In this document: one piece after another, positions 41,373 to 53,027 of the stretch
Layout of the letters: each line of letters starts with the position of its first letter
Numbering within the stretch: the stretch's first letter is position 1
From: Saccopteryx bilineata
Lineage: Eukaryota > Chordata > Mammalia > Chiroptera > Emballonuridae
DNA: 64,000 nt
Reading direction: 5' to 3'
NCBI RefSeq assembly: GCF_036850765.1
Contig: NC_089496.1
Coordinates: 49,776,113 to 49,840,112 of the forward strand
Notes under the pieces: generated by a model
The model's input: the letters and a program-made list of their open reading frames with translations, nothing else
What the model was told of the DNA's origin: nothing
The model's database searches: none
Position numbers and translations under genes: made by a program

Positions 41373-44285
41373 TGGGTAGGGGTACAGGCAGGATCCATTG
41401 CACAGCGGGCTGCCATCTACTCTGCCTGAAATCCTGAGGCCCTTGCTCCATTTTCTCCAGCCATTTGTGGGACATGAGAAAAGTATTATGTGAGCAAACA
41501 CACACTAATCAGAACGACTGCTTCCCAACATGCCAGCAGCGCCCTTTAAACTTTCCGTTGCAAAGGCAGCTTCAGAAGAACTGGAAGTCAGTATCTCAGG
41601 GACATATCACTGCGCCTACTTTGGGGCAATGCAGATTTTATTCAAATATTTAAAGTGTTCAGTCCGTCTGGTTAAGGTGATCTTGGCATGGTCTCAACAC
41701 AAGTCCGGCTCTTTGTGGTGGGAGACACCCTACTCCTACCCTTGCACGAGTCACAATTTAGATGAAGAAATAAGTGATTTAGGACGATCTGAAGGAAGTA
41801 AAGTTTTCTTCCATTTCTCAAATAGTCAGGAATTCTCAAGGGCAGAGCTACATATCTGACTCCCTCCTCCCATTATTTTCTTGCTGGTGGCTCCAACTTT
41901 GCTATGGTACCTACCATCCTGCAATCAATTTATTTCAGGAAGCCCCATGTGGTTCTGAGGGCTCAGTGTTCATAGTTCCATTCATGAGTGCAACAGATGG
42001 GAACATACAGGTGAGAAATCCTTGTCCCCTCTCTTTTATGTTTCTTTATAGAAGGAATATTTTTTCTACCTTCTCAACATGGAAAATGTTAAAGATTATG
42101 TTTCTAAAGATCTGAGCAACCCCTTGTTTACTCTTCTCCGGGGTAAGCATGACTTTCCTGATGGGTGAAACGAACGAGACCCTGGCATCCATTTGACCAC
42201 GCTTGCACGAGGGTGAAAAGACAACAGAGAGGCCTCTTTCTCGGGCCCTTTCATTCTGCTGGGGCCTGAGAGCGTAGGGAGACTGTGGTCCTCGGCATAG
42301 CTAACCGGATGAGAACCCCCGAGTCCGTTCAGACCCACGTGTCTCTGCGAGCCAGCGCCAAGTTCTATATTTGGTCTGAGTTTGAGAGGCATAGTAGGAA
42401 TGACTGCTTATGCTCCTGGGCCTTCTCCATTGGAACATTCCCCAAGGAACTCCGCCAGCGGGTAATTGGGTCTTCATGAATAATGATGCTTTAATCTGCC
42501 CTTGGCCGCTCTGCTCGACTGGCTCTAGAGTGGGCAGTGTCTGGCTGGAAGGAGGCCCTGATCGTCCACTGAAATATACCAATTTCTGAGCGTCCTCAGA
42601 AATAGTGCCTCATCCTCAAAAAGGCCAAAGTCTTCCGAAGATATCTTTAATGGGATGGAAGGTTTGGCTGCAATTCTCTGCTCATGAAAATGGCTGGTAA
42701 AAATAGTTGCTTAAATCTCAAAAAATAAATAAAATAAATAAAATAAAATAAAATTTGATAAGACAGTATCCGGAAGCTATCATAAAATCTGCTTTCTGAG
42801 GACCAGTCCTATGTTTTATTAATAGAACTGGACTGAGATGCTGGAGGTGCTATTTATTATTTATAAGGCATATTCAAACACGCCTGAATTGTCAAGGCTC
42901 CCGATGTGACTGGTGGTCATAATCTCTGGAGTGGCGATGACAATTAGAAAGTAACAGTGATGAATGCTTTTGTGGAGAGCCTTCGCAGCAGACGAAACTT
43001 TTATTTTCTGGCATCTTGTATGTTGTTTGGTCTGACTGCAGTCTGAGTTTTTTCCCCCTATTCCTACCTATGTTGAGGATGGTGTTTAATATTTGGGGTC
43101 ATCCTGTTCTGTTCGTGAGGCTCTCCCTCTGCGGCTCTTTAATGGATGGGGAGAAGGTTGGAGGAAGGATCATCACTGTGTAGTGTTTCTTTTTCATTTG
43201 ACCAGGATCCTCAACTTTCACTTTTTATTTCTTTCTTCCCTTTCTCCAAGGCACACCTCACCTTTCCTAAGTATCTGGTTTTTCCTGAGAAGCAATGCTT
43301 CTTCTTCTTCTTCTTCATGTCTTTCATTTCTGGTCTTGTAGCAGGGAATCCAGGGAATGGAACATCAGGGAAAGAGTCATCCAGGGTCCGCGGCTAGAAC
43401 AAGAATGTGTATGCCCATGGCTAGAACCAGAATGCTGTGCCCCTCGTGTTGGCAGAAGAGACATTATACCAGAGACTTTTCATGGATGGTCATAAGGAAA
43501 CAAAATGTCACCTAAGTCAAGTGAAAAAAAAAACCCAACACCCCCAAAACAACCATCATGGAGTACAATGTAATTTTAAATTCTAATTCAAAGAAAATTA
43601 AATACACTCAGGGATTTGAGGAAATAAAAAAATCACCTCAAATCAAAATTTCTAACTCTAAACCAGAATAGGCCAAAAATACAGAAAAAAAAAATAGAAA
43701 AGAGGTGCTTGAACTCAGGAAAGAAGTGAATGAAAGAGACCAAATTTCCTAAGAAACGAGGAAAGAAATTGCAAGTGTCCAAGGCAGAATAGACACAAAT
43801 GAAAATTTAATAAGGGGGCACTGAGGAAAATAACCAAGGAAATAAAAATGACAGAAAGAGTGAAATTAAAAATAAAAGTCAAAGAGAAAGTAATAGAAGT
43901 GAAAAACTGGCAGAGAAGCAATAATGTTCATATTATTGGAACGTATAAAGAAGAAAAGTAATGCCAGAGAGTTAATAATTAAAAATATAAGTCACAAAAA
44001 CTTTCCAGAAATAGAAAAATATCTGAATCAACACATTGAAATAGTTCCCTGAGTACCTGGGAAGATTAAATCCGAGTGATTAACTCTGAGACACAGCCAA
44101 GTAAAATGATTTCAAAGATAAAGACAAATTAGGTCTCCAGACAGAAAGATAAAATATTCTCATAGGCAAAAAATTAGACTAATTCTTTTCAAAACCAGCA
44201 TGTAAAAAGGAAGGCAGCAATGAAACAACACTTTTAGAAAACTCAGTGAAGGAAAAGAAAATGTAAACTAAAGATTTCATGCCCA

Positions 44286-44617
44286 GCCTGACTGGTGGTG
44301 GTACAGTGGATAGAGTGTCAGCCTGGGACACTGAGGACCAAGGTTGCAAACCCCAAGGTTGCTGGCTTGAGAGCAGGCTTGCCAGCTTGAGCACAGGGCC
44401 ACCAGCTTGAGTGTGGGATCACTGATTGATCCCATGGTCACTGGCGTGAAGCCCAAGGTGGCTGGTTTGAGCCCAAGGTCACTGGCTTGAGCAAGGGGTT
44501 ATTGGTTTAGCTTGAGCCCCGGCTTGTATAAGAAGCAATCAACGAACAACTAAAGTGATGCAACTCTGAGTTTGTACTTCTCATCTCTCTCTTCCTCTCA
44601 AAAAAGGGAAAAAAAAG
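44286..44617 (+). mobile_element. tRNA-derived SINE, second family
   Basis: Head GCCTGACTGGTGGTGG, expanded internal 'ccagcttgagc/ccaaggtcactgg' repeats, CT-rich tract and A-rich tail. The flanks 'gatttcatgcc' and 'gatctcatgtcc' are a degraded TSD within the HAL1-like element. Confidence 0.9.
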
Positions 44618-45056
44618 GATCTCATGTCCAACTGAGTTGTCTTTCCGACACCAACAGCTATATAAACAGTTTGTAATCTACAAGAACTTGGGCAATGCTG
44701 AGCCCATCAAACCTTTCCGAGGAATCTACCAGGGAATGGGCTTCATCTAACAGAGTCATGGTGGGGGAAATTCAACAGACAAAACCTCACTATGTTTCAA
44801 AACACATGAAAAGAAATAAAAAAATAATAATCCAAGGTTTAAGGAATGGCACAGATCAGAACTAAATGAACTTAGAAATAACATGGTTGGACAAGAAGAA
44901 GCTATGAATGAGAGCTGCCACAATATAGGAACGTATTTCTTAAAAAGAATTCTGAAATGAAGACCCAATGAGAAGGAACTCAAACAAGAGTAGACACCAT
45001 GGAAAATGTAGTAAGGGAAATAGGAGAAGTGAAAGAGGTGAAAAAAGTCAAAGAGA

Positions 45057-45439
45057 TTTTTTTATTTTATAGTTTTCTTAAGTGAGAAGTGGTGGTGGGG
45101 GCCAGAGAGAGAGAGACAAGACTCCCACATGCGCCCGACCAGGATCCACCCGGCATGCCCACCAGGGGGCGATGCTCTGCCCATCTGGGACGTTGCTCTG
45201 TTGCAACTGGAGCCATTCTAGCACCTGAGGAAGAGGCCATGGAGTCATCCTCAGTGCCCCACCAACTTTGCTCCAGTGGAGCCTTGGTTGAGGGAGGGGA
45301 AGAGAGAGATAGAAAGAAAGGAGAGGGGGAAGGGTGGAGAAGCAGATGAGCACTTCTCCTGTGTGCCCTGGCTGGGAATCGAACCCAGGACTTCAACACA
45401 CTGGTCCAACGCTCTACCGTTGAGCCAACCAGCCAGGGC
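45057..45439 (-). mobile_element. Long VES-type tRNA SINE with one CTCF-like motif
   Basis: A minus-strand copy. The distal part beside the tail differs from other copies ('cttaagtgagaagtggtggtggggg'). Head complement ends CCAGCCAGGGC. TSD CAAAGAGA appears before and after (45049-45056 and 45440-45447). CCACCAGGGGGCG is intact at 45159-45171. Confidence 0.94.
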
Positions 45440-46211
45440 CCAAAGAGAAATATTTTTAAAAGAAATAAAATGGATTTGAGGGAAAGTGATCCATACAAAA
45501 GTCAAGAAAAGGAAGAGTAAATTTTCAGACAATTGGAGGCACTGAAAAAGCACTAACAGTAGATAAAACCATAATTCAAGAAACCTTTCTAAAATGAAAG
45601 GAGACTTCATTCTCATATTCTAAGGGCACATCATCATGTACCTTAGAAACACAGTCCAGAACATTCAACAAGGAGACATGTTCTATTAAAACCAGAGGAC
45701 TTTAAGAAAAGGATCTGAGAATTTAGGCAAAGAGCGACGTTATTCATGAGAAAAAAATGAGATTTGGATGATATCCTAAGAGCCTTTATTTTTAACTTAG
45801 AAAAAAAAATAAAGCAACATGTTTAGACAAAGAAAACTATTAATTGGAATTTTTTACATTCAGTGAAATTCTCCTTTAATTATAAAGGCCAAATACAAAT
45901 AGTTGTTAATATAAAAGGTCTCTAAGAACATTGATCTCAGGAGCTAAGTTTGCTATTGTTGTTTTCTAATGTAATTTAACTATTCTTATAAATGTGTAGT
46001 GTTATTTTCTTATTATTTCCTTAAATATTTTTAATGTACTGAGGCTATTTATTTCTTCACAATTCTTTTTCTAGGAATTTAGTCCTTTTTTAAGATTTGC
46101 ATACTTAGTTATATTTTCAATGAAAGTTAAGTGCTCTTCAGTTGTATCTTCTGATTGCTTCTCACATTCTAATTATTGTTATTTCTGAAGAACTTCATAG
46201 TTTTTTGTTTG

Positions 46212-46582
46212 GTTTTTTTTTTTGAGAGAGAGATAGAGAGAGGGACTGATAGGGACAGACATACAGGAAGGGAGAGAAGGGAGAGAGATGAGAAGCATCA
46301 GTTCTTTATTGTAGTTCCTTAGTTGTTCATTGATTGCTTTCTCATATGTGCCTTGACTGGGGGGGGGGGCTCCAGCAGAACGAGCAACCCCTTGCTCAAG
46401 CTAGCGACCTTGGGCTTTAAGCCAGTGACCATGGGTTCATGTCTATAATCCCACGCTCAAGCCAGTAACTCCACGCTCAAGCTGGTGAACCTGCACTCAA
46501 ACTGGCGACCTCAGGGTTTCAAACCTGGGTCCTCTGTGTCCCAGGCTGATGCTCTATCCACTGTGCCACTGCCTGGTTAGGC
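46212..46582 (-). mobile_element. tRNA-derived SINE, second family
   Basis: A minus-strand copy with tail T-run at 46212-46223, GA-rich segment, several internal 'aagccagtgacc' units and a head complement ending CTGGTTAGGC. TSD AAGAACTTCATA occurs just before (46190-46201) and after (46583-46594). Confidence 0.93.
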
Positions 46583-46863
46583 AAGAACTTCATAATTCTT
46601 AAATTAGACTTCAATCCATTATCTTCCCATTACTATAATAGTAACTTACAAAGTCATTGTTTTTGTCATTTTTCCCTGCATCGTTAGACAGCTTTTGCAT
46701 TTGACCTTTCTATCCCTTAGTCAAGATTCTGAATTTCTAATTCTGTCTGTAAATTTTTTAATTCTTTTGTTGAATTTATTGGTCTAGTTTTCTTATAACA
46801 CCATTTCCATTTGAATTTCTGTTTGCATTTCATCTCCTCTTATAATGACTTCAAGTCCCTGAT

Positions 46864-47029
46864 CTTTTATTTTTTATTTTATTTATTGATTTTCAGCGAG
46901 GGAGGAAGGGAGAGTGAGACATACAGGAAAATTGATCTGTTCCTGTATGTGCCCTGACCAGGGATTGAACCGGTAACCTCTGAGTTTCGGGATGACACTC
47001 CAACCAACCAAGCCATCTGGCCAGGGCTC
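46864..47029 (-). mobile_element. Short VES SINE
   Basis: Complement of a classic short VES: tail region 'ttttatttattgattttcagcgagg', then 'tgtgccctgaccagggattgaaccggtaacc' and head complement ending CTGGCCAGGGCT. It is somewhat diverged. Confidence 0.88.
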
Positions 47030-47194
47030 AGGTCCTTGCTTTGGAAAGCTTGGTTTAGTCATAAAATCAATTTCTGTGCTATGATTTCCTCCAAGTCTTA
47101 AAAATGATGAGAAGAGGATTATTTGAAATCTAGTGTTTGCCAAACAGTCAGGTTTTATGGTATGGCTTTCCTGTTACCTAATTAATTATAGTTT

Positions 47195-47820
47195 AAAAAT
47201 ATTTGCTTCTTTTGGTGAGGGGGGCATAAACTATTGATAAGATATACAAAAATCTTTAATGCCCAAGATGCATTATGACACCTCCCTCTAGAACACATTG
47301 TAGCAAAGCATCACGGAGCCCACCTATTACTGTGTGACTCATTCTTTTCTGGGGGTTGTAGTCACTGAAGCTTCTTGACTAAGAGGAATTTTGGAGCAGG
47401 ATAGGGAACAATGTCTCACTCTCAACATAATAATTTACAGTAACAGAGAAATAAATGTCTTATTTGTGGTTAATAGTGTTTGTGTTTCTGATCCGCAGGC
47501 TAAGATGTCAGGTGAGAAATTTCATCATCTTTATACTTCAAGCAAGAATGTTTTCCTTGCCTTAGGTGAAAACCATATGCCAATGTCTCTTTTATATTCT
47601 AATTCTCCTTTCTGCTTCATATGTTTTTAATTAACAAAAATGCTCCCTATGGTGTGTCAATATGTTGACTGTCAGCCTTAGTTTTGGATGTAGCTACAAA
47701 TTATAATCATTTCCTGAGTTCCCAAAGGTATTCCATTGGGAATCGGGCAAAACAGAATTAAAGAAATGCTAGACTATCAGGACACAAATGTACAAAAACA
47801 GAAATAAAGGATTTTCTTCA
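47195..47820. other. Single-copy sequence, no gene seen
   Basis: Nothing recognised on either strand. Confidence 0.45.
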
Positions 47821-47826
47821 CATATA

Positions 47827-47955
47827 CAGGGTGTGGCAAAAGTAGGTTTACAGCTGTTCACATGGAAAATAATATGTAATTAATAAATAATAATACAAGG
47901 ATAAACTTTGTGTTTTATGTAGTTACAACTGTAAGCCAACTTTTGCCCCACCCTG
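47827..47955. mobile_element. Mariner-type MITE (129 bp)
   Basis: Inverted termini CAGGGTGTGGCAAAAGTAGG and CCAACTTTTGCCCCACCCTG (about 28 bp, imperfect) flank an AT-rich centre. The element sits between TA dinucleotides (47825-47826 and 47956-47957), the Tc1/mariner target-site signature. It has no coding capacity. Related copies lie at 53028 and, deleted, at 37526. Confidence 0.92.
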
Positions 47956-48015
47956 TATATTTTATAAGGTAGAGAATGCTTGAAAAACACAAAAGAACAA
48001 GTTTAAGAAATCATA

Positions 48016-48415
48016 GTGCTTTGGCCAGTTGGCTCAGTGGTAGAATATTGATCCAGCATGTATATGACCTGGGTTTGATTCTCAGTAAGGGCACACAGGA
48101 GAAGCACACATTGGCTTCTCCACTCCTCTCCCTCTCGCTTCTCTCTCTCCCCTGCCCCTCTCTCTCTTTCTCTCTCTCCCTTCTCCTCTCCTCCTGCAGC
48201 CATGGCTCAATTGGAATGAATTGGCCCCGGGCACTGAGAATGGCTCCATGGTCTCTGCCTCAGGTGCTAAGAAGAGCTGGTTGTGAGCATGGCCCAATGG
48301 CCCCAGATAGAGAGCATCGCCCCCTAGTGGACTTGCTGGGTGGATCCCGGGCGGGGTGCATGCGGGAGTCTGTCTCTGCCTCCCTTCCTCTCACTGAATA
48401 ATAATAATAAAAAAG
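48016..48415 (+). mobile_element. Long VES-type tRNA SINE, diverged
   Basis: The head GTGCTTTGGCCAGTTGGCTC and B-box-like GGTTTGATTC are diverged. The CT-rich tract is expanded, the body ends in an (AAT)n-type tail, and the CTCF-like box reads CGCCCCCTAGTGG (48318-48330). A third-family SINE follows 23 bases downstream. Confidence 0.88.
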
Positions 48416-48438
48416 ATATGTCAGCAAAACTGTTATTT

Positions 48439-48573
48439 GCCTGACTTGTGGTGGCGCAGTGGATAAAGCGTCGACCTGGAAATGCTGAGGTCGCCGGTTC
48501 AAAACCCTGGGCTTGCCTGATCAAGGCACATATGGGAGTTGATGCTTCCAGCTCCTCCCCCTGTCTCTCTCTC

Positions 48574-48604
<31 letters not shown>

Positions 48605-48636
48605 CTCTCTAAAAAAATGAATAAATAAAATTAAAA
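48439..48636 (+). mobile_element. Short tRNA-derived SINE, third family
   Basis: GCCTGACTTGTGGTGGCGCA head, well-preserved A- and B-box region, a long (CT)n tract and an A-rich tail. A near-perfect TSD, AAACTGTTATTT / AAACTATTATTT, flanks it. Confidence 0.93.
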
Positions 48637-49317
48637 AACTATTATTTAATAAATTAAAATTGTAAGATATAATGTTAATAAAATAAAATGCAATTCAGTG
48701 CTGTGTGTGTTATTAAGGTTTTCCCAGACACTGAAGCAGAGATTTTGAGATGCATGAGAAACTGAAAAAAACCTGAAAAAATGACAAATAGTAATACAGA
48801 AATTGTAACAAGGGACTTAAAATAAAAACTCAAGGCCTCTAGACTCCTCCTTTTAATTATGTAAATTATTAGGAAATAAGAACAGGATTTTTAATCCGTT
48901 TTTAATAGCATTTTAGAGGTGTAATTTTCACATACTAAAATTCATCCATTGTAAGTGCACAGTCGGAAGACTTTCAGTAAATGTATCTAGTTATGTAACT
49001 CAGCACTGCGAAGCTCAGTGACATTTCCGTGTCTCCTCCTGACACCCCTCGGACGTCCAGCAAGGCCCCCAGCACTGACCTCTGAGAACCACTAGTTGGC
49101 TTTCAGTCAAGCCAGGTTTACGTTTCTGAGGACATCATACAACCCACAGCAGGGAGGCCTCCGGGACTGGCTTCCTTCCCAGGACGCGATGCGTCTCAGA
49201 TGTTTCTACTGTGTTAGAGCTGCAGGAGCTTGTTCTTTCTTTATCACTCAGCGCTAGCTCATTGTACGAGAGCTCACATGTTGTCTGACCATTCAGCAGT
49301 TTGCGACACCTGTGTTC

Positions 49318-49664
49318 TTTTTTGTATTTTTCCAAAGTCAGAAGCAGGGAGGCAGACAGACAGACTCTCGCATGCGCCTGACCTGGATCCACCCGGCACG
49401 CCCACCAGGGGGTGGTGCTCTGCCCATCTGGGGTGTTGCCCCGTTGTGGCCAGAGCCATTCCAGTGCCTGAGGCGGAGGCCATGGAGCCATCCTCAGTGC
49501 CCGGGCCAACTTTGCTCCAATGGAGCCTTGGCTGTGGGAGGAGAACAGAGAGGTAGAGAGAGAGGAGAGGGGGAAGGGTGGAGAAGCAGATGGGCGCTTC
49601 TCCTGTGTGCCCTGACTGGGAATCAAACCTGGGACTTCCACACACCAGGCCGATGCTCCACTGC
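49318..49664 (-). mobile_element. Long VES-type SINE, head truncated
   Basis: A minus-strand copy lacking about 20 bases at the 5' head: it stops after CCGATGCTCCACTG, without the usual GAGCCAACCGGCCAGGGC. The CTCF-like box has lost its CpG (CCACCAGGGGGTG, 49402-49414). Confidence 0.92.
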
Positions 49665-49744
49665 AGATCTTCATACCTCTTAAGGAGTGGAATTATTGAG
49701 TCATACGGTAAACTTACATTGGACTTTTTAAGAAACTGTCAATG

Positions 49745-49912
49745 CGCCCTGGCTGGGTAGCTCAGTTAGTTAGAGCATCATCCTGAAGCACAGAGGTTGC
49801 CACTTGATCCCCAGTCAGAGTACCTACAAGAATGGATTGATGTTCCTGTCTCTCTCTCTCTCTCTCTCTCCCTTCCTCTCTTGCTAAAATCAATTAAAAA
49901 ACAAAACAAAAA
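49745..49912 (+). mobile_element. Short VES SINE
   Basis: Head GCCCTGGCTGGGTAGCTCAG, (TC)n tract at 49846-49870, and tail CAATTAAAAAACAAAAC. TSD AAGAAACTGTCAA / AAGAAACTGCCAA flanks it within L1 sequence. Confidence 0.93.
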
Positions 49913-50034
49913 AGAAACTGCCAACATGTTTTTCAAAGTGGCTGCGCTGTTTTACATCCCAACTAACAAGGCAGGAGGATTCCAGCTGCCCTGTGACGGG
50001 CCAACGCTTGATGATGTCAGTCTTTTTGGTTCTA

Positions 50035-50564
50035 ACTATCCCGGTTGTGAGAAGCGCAGTCAGAGGCCAAGCGGGTTTGCTTGTCTCCCCAGGCTGTCTG
50101 GGCTCCTGGGGGCGTCAGGTGCACACGCACAGTTTACCAGGCAGCCAGACACGCGTGGCCCATTTGTTATCTGTCAGAGCTCCTGGCTCTCATTATCAAG
50201 TCCTCCCATGAAATTCTTAGCGGCTTTGCACTGAGCCTATCCTCTCTGTCTGATAAAGCAACAGGTTAGAACTATAATCGTGTGGGCAAAGTGGGAGCAG
50301 TCATGTTGTAAGAAGGCCACGAAATCACCATTAATTATCAAGGAAGCATCAGGGATGCCTCGGTCACCCTTTCTAAGTGGCTGCACGCCTTTGGTCAATT
50401 CTCCTGTGTCCTGAAATTTGCCCTTTTTAATAATTTTGTCTAGTTTATTCTTGTTATTCTTGTTTTCTGGAGTGATAGGGAGAATGTTCACCCCTGCTCC
50501 CCCCCACCCGCTCATGCTACCACTACTGTTATTGTCCGTTTATTTTTGTAAAGTGGAGAGTTGT

Positions 50565-50598
<34 letters not shown>

Positions 50599-52225
50599 GC
50601 ACGCGCATGCGTCAAAATGACGCTAAGTCCCACATTATATCTGCCTTAGCCAGGCAGTGTATGTAGGCTTTGAGAAAGAGTGCGGGTGAGGCTAGAGAAG
50701 TAATGGATTTGGGTGTTAACAGTGTATGACTCAGGCTGTTCACACACCTGACAGGGAAGAGTAGAGAAGGTACGTCATGGCAAGTGTGCATTTTATCCTG
50801 AGTTTGGGAGAAGAGGCAAGAAGAATATGGAGAATAAAAACGATGAATGATTTAGTTATCGGCGGATAGACTGTATGTCATTTTAAAGATGATAGTCCGT
50901 TACTCTTCGTCTTCAGTGATGATTTTAATAAAAGATAATATAGCCAAAAGTAAGATGAAGAATAAAGAGAAAGTTTCTTTGTTAAATATTTGAACAAGCC
51001 AGAGGGAGAAGTTATACATTTTTTATTTTATTTTAGTACATTAAGAAAAATATAACTTTCTGGCTTGAAGGATTGAAATCAAATTAAGATAAATCCGACA
51101 AATGCAGGATACTGCTCCACACTTAAAAGACTATATGTTAGATTTGGCTATCCTTTTGGGATAAGATTTTGGATATAGTACATTAGCAATTACTTAAAAA
51201 CTGTTAGTAAGTATACAAAACATTATTCTGATAGTTGTTTATAATTATTTCCTATCTCAATTGATCAATATAAAAAACACATAATGTATTAGAATTAGTT
51301 CGTTATTCAGGATCAAAAGGAAATACGGAGGCAGAATATGGATTTTTAGAGAAAAAATTGTGTTACAGGCAAAGCCTTACTATTATCACTACTTATTATC
51401 TGCTGACTGCCCCTTCTGAGCTCTAGACATTGAATACTGTGTCCTTTATAAAAGCCACTACACTTCGGAGATAAATGAGCCTTCACGGACAGCTCAAAAT
51501 GAGCAACTCACAGTGTCCCTGAGTGTTCTCAGAAGGGTAAATGTAGTCTGTAATGCTAACACAGAAAGGAAGATACTTTGTGAAACACAGTCCCTGACGG
51601 TAGATGCAAGGAACCCCTAAATAAAGCCATGCAAAATGGGGCAGAATGATGACTTTTTTGCTCCTATTTCTGCAGTTCTTTGTTGGTTAAGGCTGGACTT
51701 TTACTTTCCCTTTTGTGTTTAAAGATTTCTCATTTAGTTACATTAATAATATACCTAATTCCCAGTGCTTCCTACACTCTGAAACATTTTCCACCCAATT
51801 TGCTTAATCACAACAACTTGATCATTCTCATCATGCAGATGGCTTCCAGAGGCATGAAGAAAGAAAATTAACAAATGGCTACATTAGTCATAATTCTGTC
51901 TAGTGCAAACCTAGAAATTGCACACAGGTATTTTTTTTTAAGCCAAATCAGACATTTTTTCCATCTTGTATGCTGATGCAGTCTCTGGAAGAGAGGTTAT
52001 TTGATTGTCAGAAAAATGGCGGCACTCAAGATTTATCAACGAGAGGCGTCCCTTTCCTTGATCGCATTGTTAGTTACGGACGCCCTAGCCAAGGAAGGGC
52101 TGCTCAGAAGATTGAAGTTCTGGGTGAACATCCACAATAAGGGGGAGTCATTTAGGAAATTCACGGACTTTGAAGTTGTTTCTGTAGTACATCGCGGCGC
52201 CTACCAAACACCTTTACTGAGGTCT
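50035..52225. other. Single-copy sequence with a (CA)n tract
   Basis: No gene is recognised. A (CA)n run lies at 50566-50590. The block from 50690 to 51900 is AT-rich. The open frame of 88 codons at 52001-52267 is uninterrupted but has no nameable domain. Confidence 0.45.
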
Positions 52226-52234
52226 GATTTATAC

Positions 52235-52375
52235 TGTTCTCTTCACATATGTTTATTCTTCTACTGAACTGTAAAATTGCCGAAGGCAGAGCTTATGTTA
52301 TAAATTTCACACGGCGCTTACCACAGTGCTTTGCACACTATAATTCACATAATTGTTTGTTAAATGAGTTATTTA
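52235..52375 (+). mobile_element. L2 LINE 3'-end fragment
   Basis: The segment 'gaactgtaaaattgccgaaggcagagctta', then 'cttaccacagtgctttgcac' and 'taattgtttgttaaatgagtt', follows the L2 3' terminus (CTGTAAGCTCCTTGAGGGCA type, then AGCACAGTGCCTGGCAC). It is ancient and diverged. Confidence 0.7.
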
Positions 52376-52929
52376 CACAATCTTCTTCTTGTTTTTGTGT
52401 TACAATGACATTTCTTTGGTTTATTGACAAAGAGCTGCAGTTTGGATGAGCCAAGAAGGAACCATATAATAAAGTAACAGACAGTGATGAACCAAGGTGT
52501 ATGATATGTGAGGGGGGGGAAAAAAACTAGTTATATTTGAGAAAAGAACCCCCCCCAAAAAAAGGAACTTGGCGTTAGCAAGAGGAAGGATGGAGTGAGT
52601 CTAGAAAAGGTTGGAAAAGCACTGAGCAGACTGGGCCCCCCCGGCTGGATATCCAAGAAAGGAATCCTGAAAGATGGAACGCGCTCTACCTCTGACAGGG
52701 GTCAGCCTAGGCAGGTTTTTCCTGGAGGGAAACTTCATACAGGAGAGAACTTCCTCACCGACCAGGGCGGTGCAAGGGATCACTGCTAAACTGCACACAC
52801 GAGCAGAAGGGGATGGAGACAAAAACGGTTGTCTCTGTGGAAACCGTGGTGTGAGCTATGATGGATGCATATTAAAACAGACGGCAAGAACCGCAATAGA
52901 AATCAACCGATCGATCGACCAATCTCCTG

Positions 52930-52987
52930 AAAAATAAGCAAATAAATAAATGAATAAATAATGCCGATTCCAAATAAATAAATAAGG
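52930..52987. repeat. (AAAT)n tract
   Basis: Two AAAT/AATA runs separated by a short unique piece, just upstream of a mariner-type MITE. Confidence 0.85.
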
Positions 52988-53027
52988 AAATTTTAGCTAA
53001 GAGCATTTGCCAGTCTGGCATGAAATA

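Larger units (their letters stand above)
39950..43495. other. Largely single-copy sequence, no gene seen
   Basis: No gene is recognised. It contains a 33-bp CCAAT-box duplication (41074-41139), a 29-base T-run (41342-41370), an (AAATA)n stretch (42720-42754) and a (TTC)n run (43299-43316). The repeat-free block around 42130-42580 could hold a constrained element, but this is untested. Confidence 0.5.
43500..45800 (+). mobile_element. HAL1-like LINE remnant (ORF1-type), two SINEs inside
   Basis: Long A-rich, Lys/Glu-coding sequence with L1/HAL1 ORF1 character (degraded coiled-coil coding) continues across two SINEs at 44286 and 45057. The segment after the first SINE, 'actgagttgtctttccgac' (44632) to 'gaggaatctaccagggaatgggcttcatctaac' (44720-44752), has the wording I associate with HAL1. 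HAL1 is an L1-related element encoding only an ORF1-type protein. All frames are broken. Confidence 0.65.
46020..47190 (-). mobile_element. Probable LINE (HAL1/L1 ORF1-type) remnant
   Basis: T-rich, minus-strand sequence on both sides of two SINEs (46212-46582 and 46864-47029) reads as degraded ORF1-type coding of L1/HAL1. An example is the complement of 'tttaattcttttgttgaatttattgg' at 46760-46785. It points opposite to the HAL1-like element at 43500-45800. The assignment is by composition and wording only. Confidence 0.45.
48905..50035 (-). mobile_element. LINE-1 ORF2/3' UTR remnant carrying two SINEs
   Basis: Minus-strand distal L1 ORF2 and 3' UTR: the 'gaggtgtaattttcacatac' zone at 48915 and complement of ORF2 C-terminal sequence at 49675-49740 and 49913-50030. 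It is split by a long VES SINE (49318-49664) and a short VES SINE (49745-49912). All frames are broken. Confidence 0.75.

Noticed and set aside
52001..52267. 88-codon frame at the start of an L2 fragment
   Set aside because: It looks coding-like, but no family could be named and its C-terminal end runs into L2 repeat sequence.
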